Origin: Campylobacterales bacterium
Lineage (GTDB): Bacteria > Campylobacterota > Campylobacteria > Campylobacterales > Sulfurimonadaceae
NCBI GenBank assembly: GCA_014859655.1
Contig: JACUTT010000004.1
Location: 17,841 to 81,840, forward strand
Length of the DNA: 64,000 nt
Direction of reading: 5' to 3'
Under the pieces are notes generated by a model, which was not told the origin of the DNA, made no database searches, and saw only the letters and a program-made list of their open reading frames with translations. The position numbers and the translations under genes were made by a program. Shown one piece after another: positions 8,324-18,790 of the stretch (the first letter of the stretch is position 1; each line of letters begins with the position of its first letter).

Positions 8324-9714
8324 CGTGCTGCTCCTGCTACGGATGACAAGAGGTACTTCATGCTCTCTTCACTAAACGAGGCCCCGAAGCCCAGGTAGAA
8401 ATTATCTGCTTTTGTGTTGAGGAAGTTATCCCAGCCTGCATGCACTTCGAGGTGTTTTAAGAAACGGTAGCGCATATTAAACCTCATGTGTGCACGATTA
8501 TTACGAAAGTCATTGACCGCATTAAGATCATATCCCTCAAGGCTGAACTTAAGATTGTCTTTCATCGCAAAATAGTCCACGCCTACCCCGCCCGTTGTCT
8601 CGATAAGACCGGCTCTAAAAAGGAGATCGTCATAGCGTTTTCCATACTGCGCCGAGAGATAGTATTTGTCCTTGTCATGTGTTACCGGCTCCACAAAATC
8701 GTTGTTTGCATCTGTTTTCGTGTAGTCGTTCATCGAGATCACACTAAACATATAGTAGGTCGACGGGTCGGGAAGATAGTTGATGTCCACATAGGTTTTC
8801 GCATATTCGTCGCTGAACATATAGTGCGAATTGATCCCGAACTGCAGTTCGCTCTTGGTGAAGTTTGAAAGCATCTTGTCCACTTTTTTGAAAGCCTCGC
8901 CTCCATTGCTGAAAAAGCTGTCCGCCGAAAGGAGGACATCGTTGAGCGGCTTTTTGTTCTCCTGGACGACCTGTGTAAGATTGTCCTCCAAAGAGATAAA
9001 CTTATCCATTGCCGCGGGCAATTTTGTGTCGAGCGTTTCGCCCACACTGTCAAAACGTTTCGATAAAGAATCGAACTGCGCCATGATATCAGGCAGTCTG
9101 TTGTTGACGGTTTCGCCCATCACCTTGAAGTTGTCGATGGTTTCATACAGGTTGCTGCGGTTTTCCGAGATCACTTCGCGCAGGGATTTGCCTACTTCGG
9201 CGAACTCTTTGAGTGCGGATTGCAGGTCATGTCGGCTTTGCGCATCAAAGGTCTGGCGAAGTTCTGATACAAAAAGTTTTATCTCCTGCGCCGCCTGATC
9301 CACACTCTCACTCGTCTCTTCAAATGAGGCGAGACGGTCCACGGCTTTCAATACCCCCTCTTCGCCGATATTTTCGCTGGAATGTCCGGGGGTGATGTTG
9401 ATAAGCTTTCCGCCCAGTACACTGTCTTGGGTAACAACAACAGAGGAGTCAGCCGGGATCATGATCCCCTCGCGAACAAAGAAGCGAAGCTTTACCTTAT
9501 GATTAACAAGAGTGATATCATCAATATAGCCGATTTCAACCCCGTTCAGCTTCACTTTTGTCTTTTGCTCAAGGCCGGAAGCATCCTGAATATAGGCATT
9601 TACATATGTTCCTTTTTCATTGAAACTTCCCAGATCATTCACCTGAGTTGAAAGGACAAACAGTAAAATTAACCCCGAGACAACAAAGGCACCGACTTTA
9701 GCTTCTAGACTCAT
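8320..9714 (-). CDS. MlaD/MCE family protein with C-terminal beta-rich, barrel-like region
   Basis: MSLEAKVGAFVVSGLILLFV (TM) + MCE domain (YIQDASGLEQKTKVKLNGVEIGYIDDI...DSVLGGKLINITPG); C-terminal repeats of alternating strands (MRFNMRYRFLKHLEVHAGWDNFLN...FYLGFGASFS). Confidence 0.85.
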   Translation of the reverse strand: MSLEAKVGAFVVSGLILLFVLSTQVNDLGSFNEKGTYVNAYIQDASGLEQKTKVKLNGVEIGYIDDITLVNHKVKLRFFVREGIMIPADSSVVVTQDSVLGGKLINITPGHSSENIGEEGVLKAVDRLASFEETSESVDQAAQEIKLFVSELRQTFDAQSRHDLQSALKEFAEVGKSLREVISENRSNLYETIDNFKVMGETVNNRLPDIMAQFDSLSKRFDSVGETLDTKLPAAMDKFISLEDNLTQVVQENKKPLNDVLLSADSFFSNGGEAFKKVDKMLSNFTKSELQFGINSHYMFSDEYAKTYVDINYLPDPSTYYMFSVISMNDYTKTDANNDFVEPVTHDKDKYYLSAQYGKRYDDLLFRAGLIETTGGVGVDYFAMKDNLKFSLEGYDLNAVNDFRNNRAHMRFNMRYRFLKHLEVHAGWDNFLNTKADNFYLGFGASFSEESMKYLLSSVAGAAR

Positions 9715-11897
9715 TCAATTTCCGATTTTTTATAATGTACTTCCATCCCGCCCAGCGGTCGCAAGTTTAGTGTTAAATAAAGCACCTTGTCCTGAATAGA
9801 GGAGCTTTGGCCGCCTGCATTCATCGTAGGACGAATGTTTTCGAGATATTTCAATTCCAAACCCCAGCAGCGTTTGTTGTAGGCAAAACCCAGATGGCGG
9901 TTTTTAGTCTCGCTTCTTTCAACGTCATAGGCGTACCCCGCGTAATACTGCCATTTTGCAGAATAGTTATAGCGCGCGTCCGAAGTAATATAGCTAGCAC
10001 GCGTACGCACGGTTCTGAGCACTTTATCCTCATACAGATGCGAAACGTTAAAAATAAAAACCGTGTCATTATACCCTAATGAATTTTGTGTTTTTGAAAC
10101 AAGGTTGCGTTCGTGATTATAAAAGGTGCTATTGTAGTAATTGAAGGCTTTAGTGAAGTAAAAACGAAGCTCGTTCTCCAGTTCGCCGTACTTATCGTAT
10201 CCGTCTTGCAAGATCAGAGGCTGCTTAAGCCTGTGATAAAGCCTTTCATCCATATTCTCCGTAAAAAGATACTGTGTCAACTCTACCGAGGCCTGTTCTA
10301 CAAGTTCATTTATCGTATTATATTCACACACGCCTGTTTTGCCGGGAGAACATTTATTTTTGAATTCCTCCTCATAATCCGCATAGAAACCGCTCCGCTT
10401 CTCCTGTCCCGGATGTAAATAGGCGAGGGTAATGTCAACACTGTGGCTCATCTCCTCGAAGGACTTCACGAGGTTGGTGTTGAGTTCGACCCGCTGCGAA
10501 TCTCGTGCGTAGGCTCCGGGCGAGTAGCCAAAAGCTGGAGGCGTGCGTACTCCCGTGTCAGTACCTCTTGGATTGGGATTGTCAGGGTTGTCGGAGCCGT
10601 AAAAATTCAGGTGCGAGGCATAGATATTTTCGCTCAGTGTCAGGGTCAGGTACTCATCAAACAAGGAAAACTGAAGATCAAGAGGGATCGTCACTTCGTT
10701 CTGCATGGCATTTTTGCGTGTTTCTCTGTAAAAATTCGTACCGCGGTAATCGACGGAGTAGAGAAGATGATCATCCAAAAATGTATTGAGTGCGTGGTGA
10801 TAGTGGAGAATAGGAAGGTTTTGGATCGTGTCTGAATTGCTCTTTTTGTTAAGGTCTATATAGTACCGAAAATAGCTTCCAAAAAAGTTCTCACTCTGGT
10901 TTAAATAGAGGTTCACGCGCGATGCCACCTGCGCCTGGGTAGCGTAGTTCAAGGAATCATTCTGTTTTAGGTTCAGGTACTCCACATCGTTGAGATAGGT
11001 GATGTCGACATAAAGCGCCGAACTGCCCTGCGGCGACCAGTCAAACCAGGTGTTCAGCACACCCCTGTGCTGATAGTCAAAATCGATCCCGTAATGCTCC
11101 TCATTTTTTAGATTAAACTCTTTTTGATAGCTCTCTTTTTCGCGAAATCCGCCGACAACCAAGGAGCCCGAGGATTTTTGCGAGTCAACAAAGCGCAGGG
11201 TCGTGTAGAGACCTTTTCCACGTTTGGCTCGGCTTTGAGGCACGATCTCAAGATCCCACTGCGGGTCTTCGGCGATATAAAGCGGCTGCTTGTACATAAA
11301 ACCTTCATCTCCGGAGAGTCCGAAGTTAGGCCGCAAGAGTCCGGTGCGGCGTGTCGTGTCGGTCGGATAGGCTATGTAGGGGAGATAGAAGACGGGAACT
11401 TCCCCCGCATAGAGGCGTGCATTATAGAGCTGCATCCACTGTTCTTCCTCATCATAATAACCGCTGCTGAAACGAAGGGTCCAGTCGGGGTCTTGGGGAT
11501 TGCACGAGGAGGCGATGCCCTTGGTGAGTTCGTACTCCTCCTTTTTTGTTTTGGCAGACTGTGCGCTCATCCACAGCTCATCCGCATAGTCTTGAAAAAA
11601 AAAGGGACGGAACTGGCGAGTCTGCTCCTGGGTATTGAGCATCAGGTAATCCCCCATAGCAAAATACTGTGCGCCCTTGAGTACGCTGATATTGCCATAG
11701 AGTTCGAGTATCCCGCTCTCCTTGCTATAGCTTGCGGTTTCTGCGCTGATATACATGTCCTCATATAAGACAACCACATCCTTGCTCGCTTTGACAAAGG
11801 AGCTGTTAGTATCAAGATTGGTCGCAAAAAGTTCGACTTTTTTCTCTGCCGCTGCGCTCAGAACGACACATAACAGAAGAAAAACTGTTCTAAGCAT
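9711..11897 (-). CDS. lptD: LPS assembly protein LptD (OstA/Imp)
   Basis: Signal peptide MLRTVFLLLCVVLSAAAEKKVE; OstA-like N-domain; PVFYLPYIAYPTDTTRRTGLLRPNFG; LELKYLENIRP...LYLTLNLRPLGG C-terminus. Start moved from 12011 to 11897. Confidence 0.88.
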   Translation of the reverse strand: MLRTVFLLLCVVLSAAAEKKVELFATNLDTNSSFVKASKDVVVLYEDMYISAETASYSKESGILELYGNISVLKGAQYFAMGDYLMLNTQEQTRQFRPFFFQDYADELWMSAQSAKTKKEEYELTKGIASSCNPQDPDWTLRFSSGYYDEEEQWMQLYNARLYAGEVPVFYLPYIAYPTDTTRRTGLLRPNFGLSGDEGFMYKQPLYIAEDPQWDLEIVPQSRAKRGKGLYTTLRFVDSQKSSGSLVVGGFREKESYQKEFNLKNEEHYGIDFDYQHRGVLNTWFDWSPQGSSALYVDITYLNDVEYLNLKQNDSLNYATQAQVASRVNLYLNQSENFFGSYFRYYIDLNKKSNSDTIQNLPILHYHHALNTFLDDHLLYSVDYRGTNFYRETRKNAMQNEVTIPLDLQFSLFDEYLTLTLSENIYASHLNFYGSDNPDNPNPRGTDTGVRTPPAFGYSPGAYARDSQRVELNTNLVKSFEEMSHSVDITLAYLHPGQEKRSGFYADYEEEFKNKCSPGKTGVCEYNTINELVEQASVELTQYLFTENMDERLYHRLKQPLILQDGYDKYGELENELRFYFTKAFNYYNSTFYNHERNLVSKTQNSLGYNDTVFIFNVSHLYEDKVLRTVRTRASYITSDARYNYSAKWQYYAGYAYDVERSETKNRHLGFAYNKRCWGLELKYLENIRPTMNAGGQSSSIQDKVLYLTLNLRPLGGMEVHYKKSEIE

Positions 11898-12339
11898 CAA
11901 CAACCACGGTTCGCGCTGTTTTGTCGTGCCAGGTCTGGCGGGCCGGGTCCAGAAGTCCCCAGACAAATCCCGCGTAGAAGAAGAGTTCGCTGAGCACCCG
12001 AACGCTCGCACGGTTCAAGGCACATAAAAATGAGGGATTCGACGCGGTGCGCAGCTCCAGGATGCGTATCTTCATAATGATCTTTCCCGGACTTGCCGCA
12101 TACTGCATCACAAAAAAAGTGTGATAGATCACTTTCAAGACCATAAATTCCAGCAGATAGGAGTTGATCAGAAGAATCTTCTCTTCGATGCTTTCCAGAC
12201 CCGAAAAAGAGCCCCAGATGATGCTCAGCCAGATCACAGACAAGATCAGCTCATCGATCATGTAGGCTGCGAAACGCTTCTGCTTGGACGCGAGTTGGAG
12301 CTCTTCTCTGTCAAGGAGTCTGGAGATCTCTTCGTTCAT
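11890..12339 (-). CDS. RDD family membrane protein
   Basis: LASKQKRFAAYMIDELILSVIWLSIIWGS and SPGKIIMKIRILE are typical RDD signatures. Confidence 0.85.
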   Translation of the reverse strand: MNEEISRLLDREELQLASKQKRFAAYMIDELILSVIWLSIIWGSFSGLESIEEKILLINSYLLEFMVLKVIYHTFFVMQYAASPGKIIMKIRILELRTASNPSFLCALNRASVRVLSELFFYAGFVWGLLDPARQTWHDKTARTVVVDA

Positions 12340-12342
12340 GAC

Positions 12343-13617
12343 TTAGGCGCGCAGTGCTTGGTATGCTATATCTGTGCGCAGTTTTTTGCCGGCAAAATGG
12401 ACCTGTCCGCAGAGCAGATAAGCGCGGTCGCGTGCCTCCTGGATGCTCTCACCCAGGCCGACACAGACCAAAACGCGACCACCCGTCGCATACAAGACGC
12501 CATCGGTACGTGTGACGCCCGCGTAGGAAATATGGCTGTTTTTAAGAAGCTCCTGGTGGTGGATCTCGTCCACGACGATCTCAGCAGGTGTAGATGAAGC
12601 GTAAGGATACTCCTTGCTGGCCATCACAATCCCCACGGCATATTTGTCGTAGAACTCGACCTTTAGGGTGTCGAGCTGGGAGGTCGCTGCCTTATAGAAG
12701 AGATCGAAGACAGAGCTTTTCAGAAGCGGCATCAGTATCTCGCACTCGGGATCGCCGAAACGGACATTAAACTCCAGGGTGATCGGCTCGCCCTTGACGA
12801 CCATGATCCCGATGAAAAGAACGCCCTCGAAGGGTGCGCCCTCTTTTTTCATTCCCTCAAGCGTCGGTCGGATGACGCGTGCCTTGACCTTCTCGTAGAT
12901 CTCCTCGTTTACCAGAGGCGTCGGCGCATAGGCACCCATCCCGCCGGTATTGGGGCCCTGGTCGCCGTCAAGAAGACGCTTGTGATCCTGCGCTGCCTGC
13001 AAAAGGACAAAATCGTCTCCGTCACAGATGGCGAACATCGAGAGCTCGTACCCGTCCAAAAACTCTTCAATGATGACTTTTAGACCCGCATCTCCGAAGG
13101 ATTTTCCGCTGAGCATCTCCGAAACCGCTTTTTTGGCCTCGTCATGGCTTGCGGCGATAATGACCCCTTTTCCTGCGCACAGGCCGTCTGCTTTGACGAC
13201 GATTGGCGTGCTCAGGGTGTCAATAAACTTGAAAGCCCTGTCAATCTGGTCTGTCTCGATATAGGCCGCTGTCGGGATATTGTATTTGGCCAAAAAGTTC
13301 TTCATGTAGACTTTTGAGCCCTCAAGCTGCGCCGCCTGTTTTGAGGGGCCGAAGATGGCGAGTCCTTTGGCTTTGAAGATGTCCACAACACCATCTACCA
13401 GGGGGCCTTCAGGACCGACTATGGTAAACTCGATGTTCTTCTCTTTGGCAAAAGTGGCCAAGGCATGATAGTCTTCAATCCCTACGTTTTCGCCCAGTGA
13501 TTCCGTCGCACCGTTACCCGGGGCAAAATAGAGTTTGTCGACGTTCACGTCCTCTTTTAGGGCACGGCCGATAGAGTATTCCCGACCTCCGCTTCCAATT
13601 ATCATTACATTCATCAT
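12343..13617 (-). CDS. purD: Phosphoribosylamine-glycine ligase
   Basis: [21 protein letters not shown]...[12 protein letters not shown]...[16 protein letters not shown]...[18 protein letters not shown]. Confidence 0.97.
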   Translation of the reverse strand: MMNVMIIGSGGREYSIGRALKEDVNVDKLYFAPGNGATESLGENVGIEDYHALATFAKEKNIEFTIVGPEGPLVDGVVDIFKAKGLAIFGPSKQAAQLEGSKVYMKNFLAKYNIPTAAYIETDQIDRAFKFIDTLSTPIVVKADGLCAGKGVIIAASHDEAKKAVSEMLSGKSFGDAGLKVIIEEFLDGYELSMFAICDGDDFVLLQAAQDHKRLLDGDQGPNTGGMGAYAPTPLVNEEIYEKVKARVIRPTLEGMKKEGAPFEGVLFIGIMVVKGEPITLEFNVRFGDPECEILMPLLKSSVFDLFYKAATSQLDTLKVEFYDKYAVGIVMASKEYPYASSTPAEIVVDEIHHQELLKNSHISYAGVTRTDGVLYATGGRVLVCVGLGESIQEARDRAYLLCGQVHFAGKKLRTDIAYQALRA

Positions 13618-13711
13618 GTTCTCCGAGTCGGTGTTAAGATAGAAGATTGTGCGGATTATTCATAAAAACCCAGGGGGGTAGATTTTTGTCAATAATCCTG
13701 CGTTTATCCAA

Positions 13712-13904
13712 GGTGTCCGGGTGGGCGTTCCGCGGTTAGCTTTGGTTCTCAAAGCCGAATTGTAGCAGACTGAGCCAGTTCTAACGGTAGCAGATTCTAA
13801 GGCTTGCGCCCTCAAACAAAAATACTTCACACGAACTGTCTACGCCGTCCGCTGTATGAAAATGTAGAACCCCCTGATATGCGAGTTATCGCACCACCCA
13901 GGCA
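13712..13904 (-). ncRNA. ssrS: Probable 6S RNA (ssrS) upstream of purD
   Basis: Minus-strand -10-like GGCTATAAT (13910-13917), then ~190 nt with long closing stem GCCTGGGTGGTGCG...CGCCCACCCGG and central imperfect pairing; located directly upstream of purD, a position I recall for epsilonproteobacterial 6S RNA. Confidence 0.6.
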
Positions 13905-14150
13905 GTAAAATTATAGCCTACAAAGCTTAAAAAAATGATGGTCAGACAAGTTTTAAAACGCGCTATAGCGCTCTTTTCCAAGCTTATGACCACAAAAATA
14001 ACTAAATAAAATACTGGGTTAAAAAAACAAAAAAGAGCCAGTCTCGCACACAAAAGCATAAAAAGAGTTTAGTGCGATTTGGAATGTTGCGCCCCGAAGA
14101 CGTAGTCAACTACGTCGCAGGCACACTCATTTCAAAGCGTGCCGAAATCT

Positions 14151-15716
14151 TTATTCCCACTCGATTGTTGCTGGGGGCTTGGAGGAGATATCATAGACTA
14201 CGCGGTTGATTCCGTCGACCTCGTTGATGATACGGCGTGAGATACGCTCAAGAAGGTCGTGCGGAAGATAGGCAAAGGTTGCCGTCATCCCGTCCACTGC
14301 TTCGACGACACGTACGCAGACCGTGTTATCGTAGGTGCGGTTGTCGCCCATTACGCCCACCGACTTGACATTCAAGAGAACGGCAAAGGCCTGCCAGGTC
14401 TTGGTGTAGTAGCCGCTTGCTTTGAGCTCGTCGAGCAAGATCGCGTCCGCCTCGCGCAAAAGAGTCAGATCGGGCACATTCACATCTCCCATGATGCGGA
14501 TCGCAAGACCCGGGCCAGGGAAAGGATGGCGGTTGATCATACTCTCGGGAAGGCCCAACTCAAGGCCGATCTTTCGCACCTCGTCCTTGAAGAGTTCACG
14601 CAGAGGCTCGATGAGCTGAAAGTCCATCCAGTCAGGAAGTCCGCCGACATTATGGTGGGACTTGATCACTTCGGAGGGGCCATTCACGGAGATAGATTCG
14701 ATAACGTCAGGATAGAGTGTTCCCTGCGCCAAAAACTTGATCCCCTGATGCTTTTTCGCCTCTTTTTCAAACTCTTCGATAAAGGTGTGGCCGATGATCT
14801 TGCGCTTAGTCTCAGGATCCGATACACCGGCTAGTTTGCCCAGGAAGTTATCCACCGCGTCAACCGTGACCAAAGGTACTTTAAGGTTGATCTTGAAGAC
14901 TTCTTCGACCTGCTCGCGTTCGCCCTTTCGAAGAAGTCCGTTGTCGACAAAAACAGGGATAAGCTGATCGCCGATCGCTTCGTATAACATCGCCGCAACG
15001 ACAGAGGAGTCAACGCCGCCGCTGAGTCCGCAGAGCACCTTGCCGTCTCCGACCGTCTCGCGGATCTTGGCGATCTGCTCTTTGAGGAAGTGCTCCATCT
15101 TCCATTTCTCTTCGACACCGCAGATATTGCGGGCGAAGTTGCGAAGCATCAGATAGCCCTCTACGGAGTGCTGGACTTCAGGGTGAAACTGCATCGCATA
15201 GACGCGCTTCTCTTCATTTGCTATAGCAGCATAAGGGGAGTTAGACGAGGTCGCAATCGGGCTGAAACCCTCCGGCAACACATCGACACGATCAGAGTGG
15301 GACATCCATACCGTTCCCATGTCGTCCACCTTCTCAAAAAGAGGCGAGGCCGTTTCAAGTTTCAGCTCCGCCTTGCCGTACTCATGATGGTCCGAACGGA
15401 TAACTGATCCGCCAAAATCGACAGCGATACGCTGCATGCCGTAACAGATCCCCAGCACAGGAATTCCGAGCTCATATATCCCCTGATCTACCGTATAAGC
15501 ATTCTCGCTATAGACAGATGAGGGGCCGCCGCTAAGGATAATACCCTTGGGGTTTTTCGCTGTAATCTCTTCTATGCTGGTGTAATAAGGAACTATCTCG
15601 CAATAGACTTTCTCTTCACGCAGACGGCGCGCGATAAGCTGTGTGTATTGTGAACCAAAATCAAGAACAATAATGCTTACATTTTTCAATGGGATACCTT
15701 TAAATGGTCTAATCAT
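14151..15716 (-). CDS. guaA: GMP synthase (glutamine-hydrolysing)
   Basis: [41 protein letters not shown]-terminal PPATIEWE. Confidence 0.97.
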   Translation of the reverse strand: MIRPFKGIPLKNVSIIVLDFGSQYTQLIARRLREEKVYCEIVPYYTSIEEITAKNPKGIILSGGPSSVYSENAYTVDQGIYELGIPVLGICYGMQRIAVDFGGSVIRSDHHEYGKAELKLETASPLFEKVDDMGTVWMSHSDRVDVLPEGFSPIATSSNSPYAAIANEEKRVYAMQFHPEVQHSVEGYLMLRNFARNICGVEEKWKMEHFLKEQIAKIRETVGDGKVLCGLSGGVDSSVVAAMLYEAIGDQLIPVFVDNGLLRKGEREQVEEVFKINLKVPLVTVDAVDNFLGKLAGVSDPETKRKIIGHTFIEEFEKEAKKHQGIKFLAQGTLYPDVIESISVNGPSEVIKSHHNVGGLPDWMDFQLIEPLRELFKDEVRKIGLELGLPESMINRHPFPGPGLAIRIMGDVNVPDLTLLREADAILLDELKASGYYTKTWQAFAVLLNVKSVGVMGDNRTYDNTVCVRVVEAVDGMTATFAYLPHDLLERISRRIINEVDGINRVVYDISSKPPATIEWE

Positions 15717-15808
15717 GAAAGGATACTCTATAAATGATTAAAGATCTATTATTACGCTATGGCGAAGTGAGGTTTTTTTAGAAAAAAAAGCGTAGCTGTT
15801 GAGGCATT

Positions 15809-15832
15809 CAAAGGGCCGGAACAGGCCCTTTG
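15809..15832 (-). terminator. Hairpin downstream of nhaD
   Basis: CAAAGGGCC-ggaaca-GGCCCTTTG perfect 9-bp arms just after the NhaD stop. No strong U-tract. Confidence 0.5.
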
Positions 15833-15849
15833 ATGTTGAAAAATAGAGC

Positions 15850-17256
15850 TTAGTGCGTGCCCTCAGGAGCTTCACACTCCACCTTGCAGCTTGGGCAAGT
15901 TATCGCCGTTGCTTCCGTGTGGTAGTTGACCTCATGGTTGTTGTACAGGCCCATCACTTCAAACTGTCCGTACCAGATCGCGACGGAAATCGCATAACCG
16001 ACAAAGACAGTCCATGAGAGACGCATATGCGCACCAAAGGTATAGACGCCCTTTAGTTTCCCCATAACACCGATACCCGCTGCAGAGCCGAAACTGATCA
16101 GAGAGCCACCGATACCTGCAGTGAGTGTGACGAGCAGCCATTGGTTGAGACCAAGATCCGGGTTGGCTTTCAAGACAGCCGACATGACCGGCACGTTGTC
16201 TACGATGGCGGAGAGGAAACCGACACCGATATTGACATAGGTAGGATTAAACATATCGTAAAGCTTCACGGCGTATCCCAGGAAGCCTGCGAAGTGAAGT
16301 GCCCCGACAGCCGCGAGGATACCGAAGAAAAACAGAAGGGTATCGTTCTCGACTTTGGCGATTGACTTGTAGATATCGACATCCTCTTTATGTCTTTTCT
16401 TCAGGAAATAGACATAAAACTTCAGAATCGAAAGACCGAAAAGCATACCCCACATCGGCGGAAGATGCATAACCTGCTTCGAGAAGACTGCCATGGCGAT
16501 GGTAAAAATCCCCAGGGCAACAACCACCATACCACCTTTGAGCACCTCATCAGAAGGCATGGGCACCAGCTCATCAACTTTGGTCTGCAAAGGGTAGCCT
16601 ACGGGCACATATCGGCTCAGTAGATATCCCGTGACCAGCCATCCTGTGACCGAGGCGGGGAAGAGGTACAAGAAGTCGGCAAACTCGCCCTTGTGCGCCG
16701 TCCAGGCCATCAGCGTTGTGATGTCTCCAAAAGGGCTCCATGCACCGCCGGCATTGGCTGCGACGACGATATTGATCGCACCAGGGACCAAGAAGGCTTT
16801 GTTCGTCTTTTCAATCGTGATCAAGACGGTAGAAAGGATCAGGGCCGTTGTCAGGTTATCCGCAATAGGCGAAATGAAAAATGCCAGGGCCCCCGTTACC
16901 CAAAAAAGTCCCTTATAGCTGTGCCCTTTTTTAATAAGCTTGGCCTTCAAGGCGTTAAAGACGCCCCGCTCGATCAAGGCTTCGATGAAGGTCATCGCGA
17001 CATAGAGGAAGAAGAAGATCTCTGCGATCTCCAGGATCAGGTGGGCGATCTCTGTCTCAAAGGGCTTCATATTCAGCCCGTTGTAGGCATAAAAGCCGCC
17101 GATTACCATAAACATCAGCGTACCGATAAAGAGCGCCGGTTTTGCCTTGTTAAGATGGTATTTCTCTTCTGCGGCGATAAAATAGTACCCCACAACAAAT
17201 ATTGCAAACAGCAGCCACCCTATAGGCTCTGTTACCATATCCAACTTTTCGATCAT
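15850..17256 (-). CDS. nhaD: NhaD-family Na+/H+ antiporter with Cys-rich C-terminal tail
   Basis: GAINIVVAANAGGAWSPFGDITTLMAW, FISPIADNLTTALILSTVL, AIVDNVPVMSAVL; tail TCPSCKVECEAPEGTH. Confidence 0.85.
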   Translation of the reverse strand: MIEKLDMVTEPIGWLLFAIFVVGYYFIAAEEKYHLNKAKPALFIGTLMFMVIGGFYAYNGLNMKPFETEIAHLILEIAEIFFFLYVAMTFIEALIERGVFNALKAKLIKKGHSYKGLFWVTGALAFFISPIADNLTTALILSTVLITIEKTNKAFLVPGAINIVVAANAGGAWSPFGDITTLMAWTAHKGEFADFLYLFPASVTGWLVTGYLLSRYVPVGYPLQTKVDELVPMPSDEVLKGGMVVVALGIFTIAMAVFSKQVMHLPPMWGMLFGLSILKFYVYFLKKRHKEDVDIYKSIAKVENDTLLFFFGILAAVGALHFAGFLGYAVKLYDMFNPTYVNIGVGFLSAIVDNVPVMSAVLKANPDLGLNQWLLVTLTAGIGGSLISFGSAAGIGVMGKLKGVYTFGAHMRLSWTVFVGYAISVAIWYGQFEVMGLYNNHEVNYHTEATAITCPSCKVECEAPEGTH

Positions 17257-18701
17257 TTTCCATTCTCCTTCAAGTAATGTACCCCTACTGAGGTTTTGCG
17301 TTTAAGTGCCGAGGTCACTATCTCTTTGGCCGTGAACAAGCGAAGCTTTAAAAGCCGTCCTATGTGCTTGTGCAGGGTCTCTTCAATAAAGGCCAAAGCC
17401 TCCTGCAGCCCTTTTTCAGTGCGGACGATCCCTACATCGTTCCACATTATACGACGAAGTTCGCTTTTGTAGCGCGTATCATCCTCGCAGCGCAGAGAAT
17501 CCGTGCTGATAGGGAACTGTTTTGGTGCATAAGTAACACTTATCTCATTCATCTTTTTCACCGCACGCACGGCAAAGACCAGTCCCTCCAAGAGCGAATT
17601 GCTCGCAAGGCGGTTGGCCCCGTGCACACGCGTTGATGCGACCTCCCCTATAGCATATAGATTTTTGACCGATTCGACTTCCCCGTCAAGGTTGGTCTTG
17701 ATCCCGCCTATGGCGTAGTGAAAAGCCGGCGAGATCGGAACACGATCGCGAGGAAGGGTGAAGCCCAGGTCTTTCAGACTTGAAGCGATGTTTGGAAAGC
17801 GGGCGTTAAAATAATCTGCCTCAAAGTTTTCAAAAGAGAGGTAGACCTCCTGAGCGCTTTTTTGCTTATAGTCAAAGATGGCGCGGCTGACGATATCGCG
17901 CGGTGCCAACTCGGCGCGCTCGTCGTAATCTTTCATAAAGGCATACCCTTTTTCATCCACGAGTTTCGCCCCCTCGCCGCGAAGAGCCTCGGTAAGAAGC
18001 TGCTTTTGTGCGGCATTTGAGCTGACGTAGACCGTCGGATGAAACTGCAGCATCTCCATGCGCTCAAGCTCTATCCCTTTTTCAAGACAGATTCCCTGCA
18101 GGTCCCCGCTTATCGTGTAGGCGTTGGTGTGGTAGGCAAAAAGCGAACCCACTCCGCCTGAAGCGATAATGACATTTTTTGACAGAATATGCTTGAGCTC
18201 GTCTCTGTAGTTAACGCAGACCCCATAGCACCTCCCCTCATCGATCAACAGGTCCGTTACCTGGGCCCCTTCGAGCATAGGATGGGGATTATTTTGAAGC
18301 AAAAAGTGGTGCAGGTAACGTCCGGTTGCATCTCCGCCCGCATGCAGGATACGGCTCGCCGAGTGCGCTGCTTCTTTGGTGTAGAGAAGCTCTCCTTTCT
18401 CATTCGTATCAAATTTGAACCCGCGCGAAATAAGATCGCCGACAACTTCGCGGCTGTGCTCGCTCAGAACACGAACCGCGTCTTCGTCACACAGCCCTGC
18501 CCCGGCTTCCATCGTATCTTTGATGTGCAGAACCTCGTCTTTGTCATTGACCGCTGAGACGACTCCGCCCTGGGCATAATAGGTGTTGCACGCCCAGGGG
18601 TGGTCTTTGTTGATGATAAGCACTTTTTTGTCTTTGGGAAGGTTCATTGCGGCATACAGACCGGCAACGCCTGCGCCGATGATTACGACATCATAGACCA
18701 T
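17253..18701 (-). CDS. nadB: L-aspartate oxidase
   Basis: VVIIGAGVAGLYAAMNL; AQGGVVSAV; HSASRILHAGGDATG; GEVASTRVHGANRLASNSLLEGLVFA. Confidence 0.95.
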   Translation of the reverse strand: MVYDVVIIGAGVAGLYAAMNLPKDKKVLIINKDHPWACNTYYAQGGVVSAVNDKDEVLHIKDTMEAGAGLCDEDAVRVLSEHSREVVGDLISRGFKFDTNEKGELLYTKEAAHSASRILHAGGDATGRYLHHFLLQNNPHPMLEGAQVTDLLIDEGRCYGVCVNYRDELKHILSKNVIIASGGVGSLFAYHTNAYTISGDLQGICLEKGIELERMEMLQFHPTVYVSSNAAQKQLLTEALRGEGAKLVDEKGYAFMKDYDERAELAPRDIVSRAIFDYKQKSAQEVYLSFENFEADYFNARFPNIASSLKDLGFTLPRDRVPISPAFHYAIGGIKTNLDGEVESVKNLYAIGEVASTRVHGANRLASNSLLEGLVFAVRAVKKMNEISVTYAPKQFPISTDSLRCEDDTRYKSELRRIMWNDVGIVRTEKGLQEALAFIEETLHKHIGRLLKLRLFTAKEIVTSALKRKTSVGVHYLKENGK

Positions 18702-18790
18702 CTCTACCTGCTCTTCGCATCAGGATAATAGGGCGGGCCTTTATAGCCGCACGCACTTACACTTAACATCAAAACTGTTATAATAGTGAC

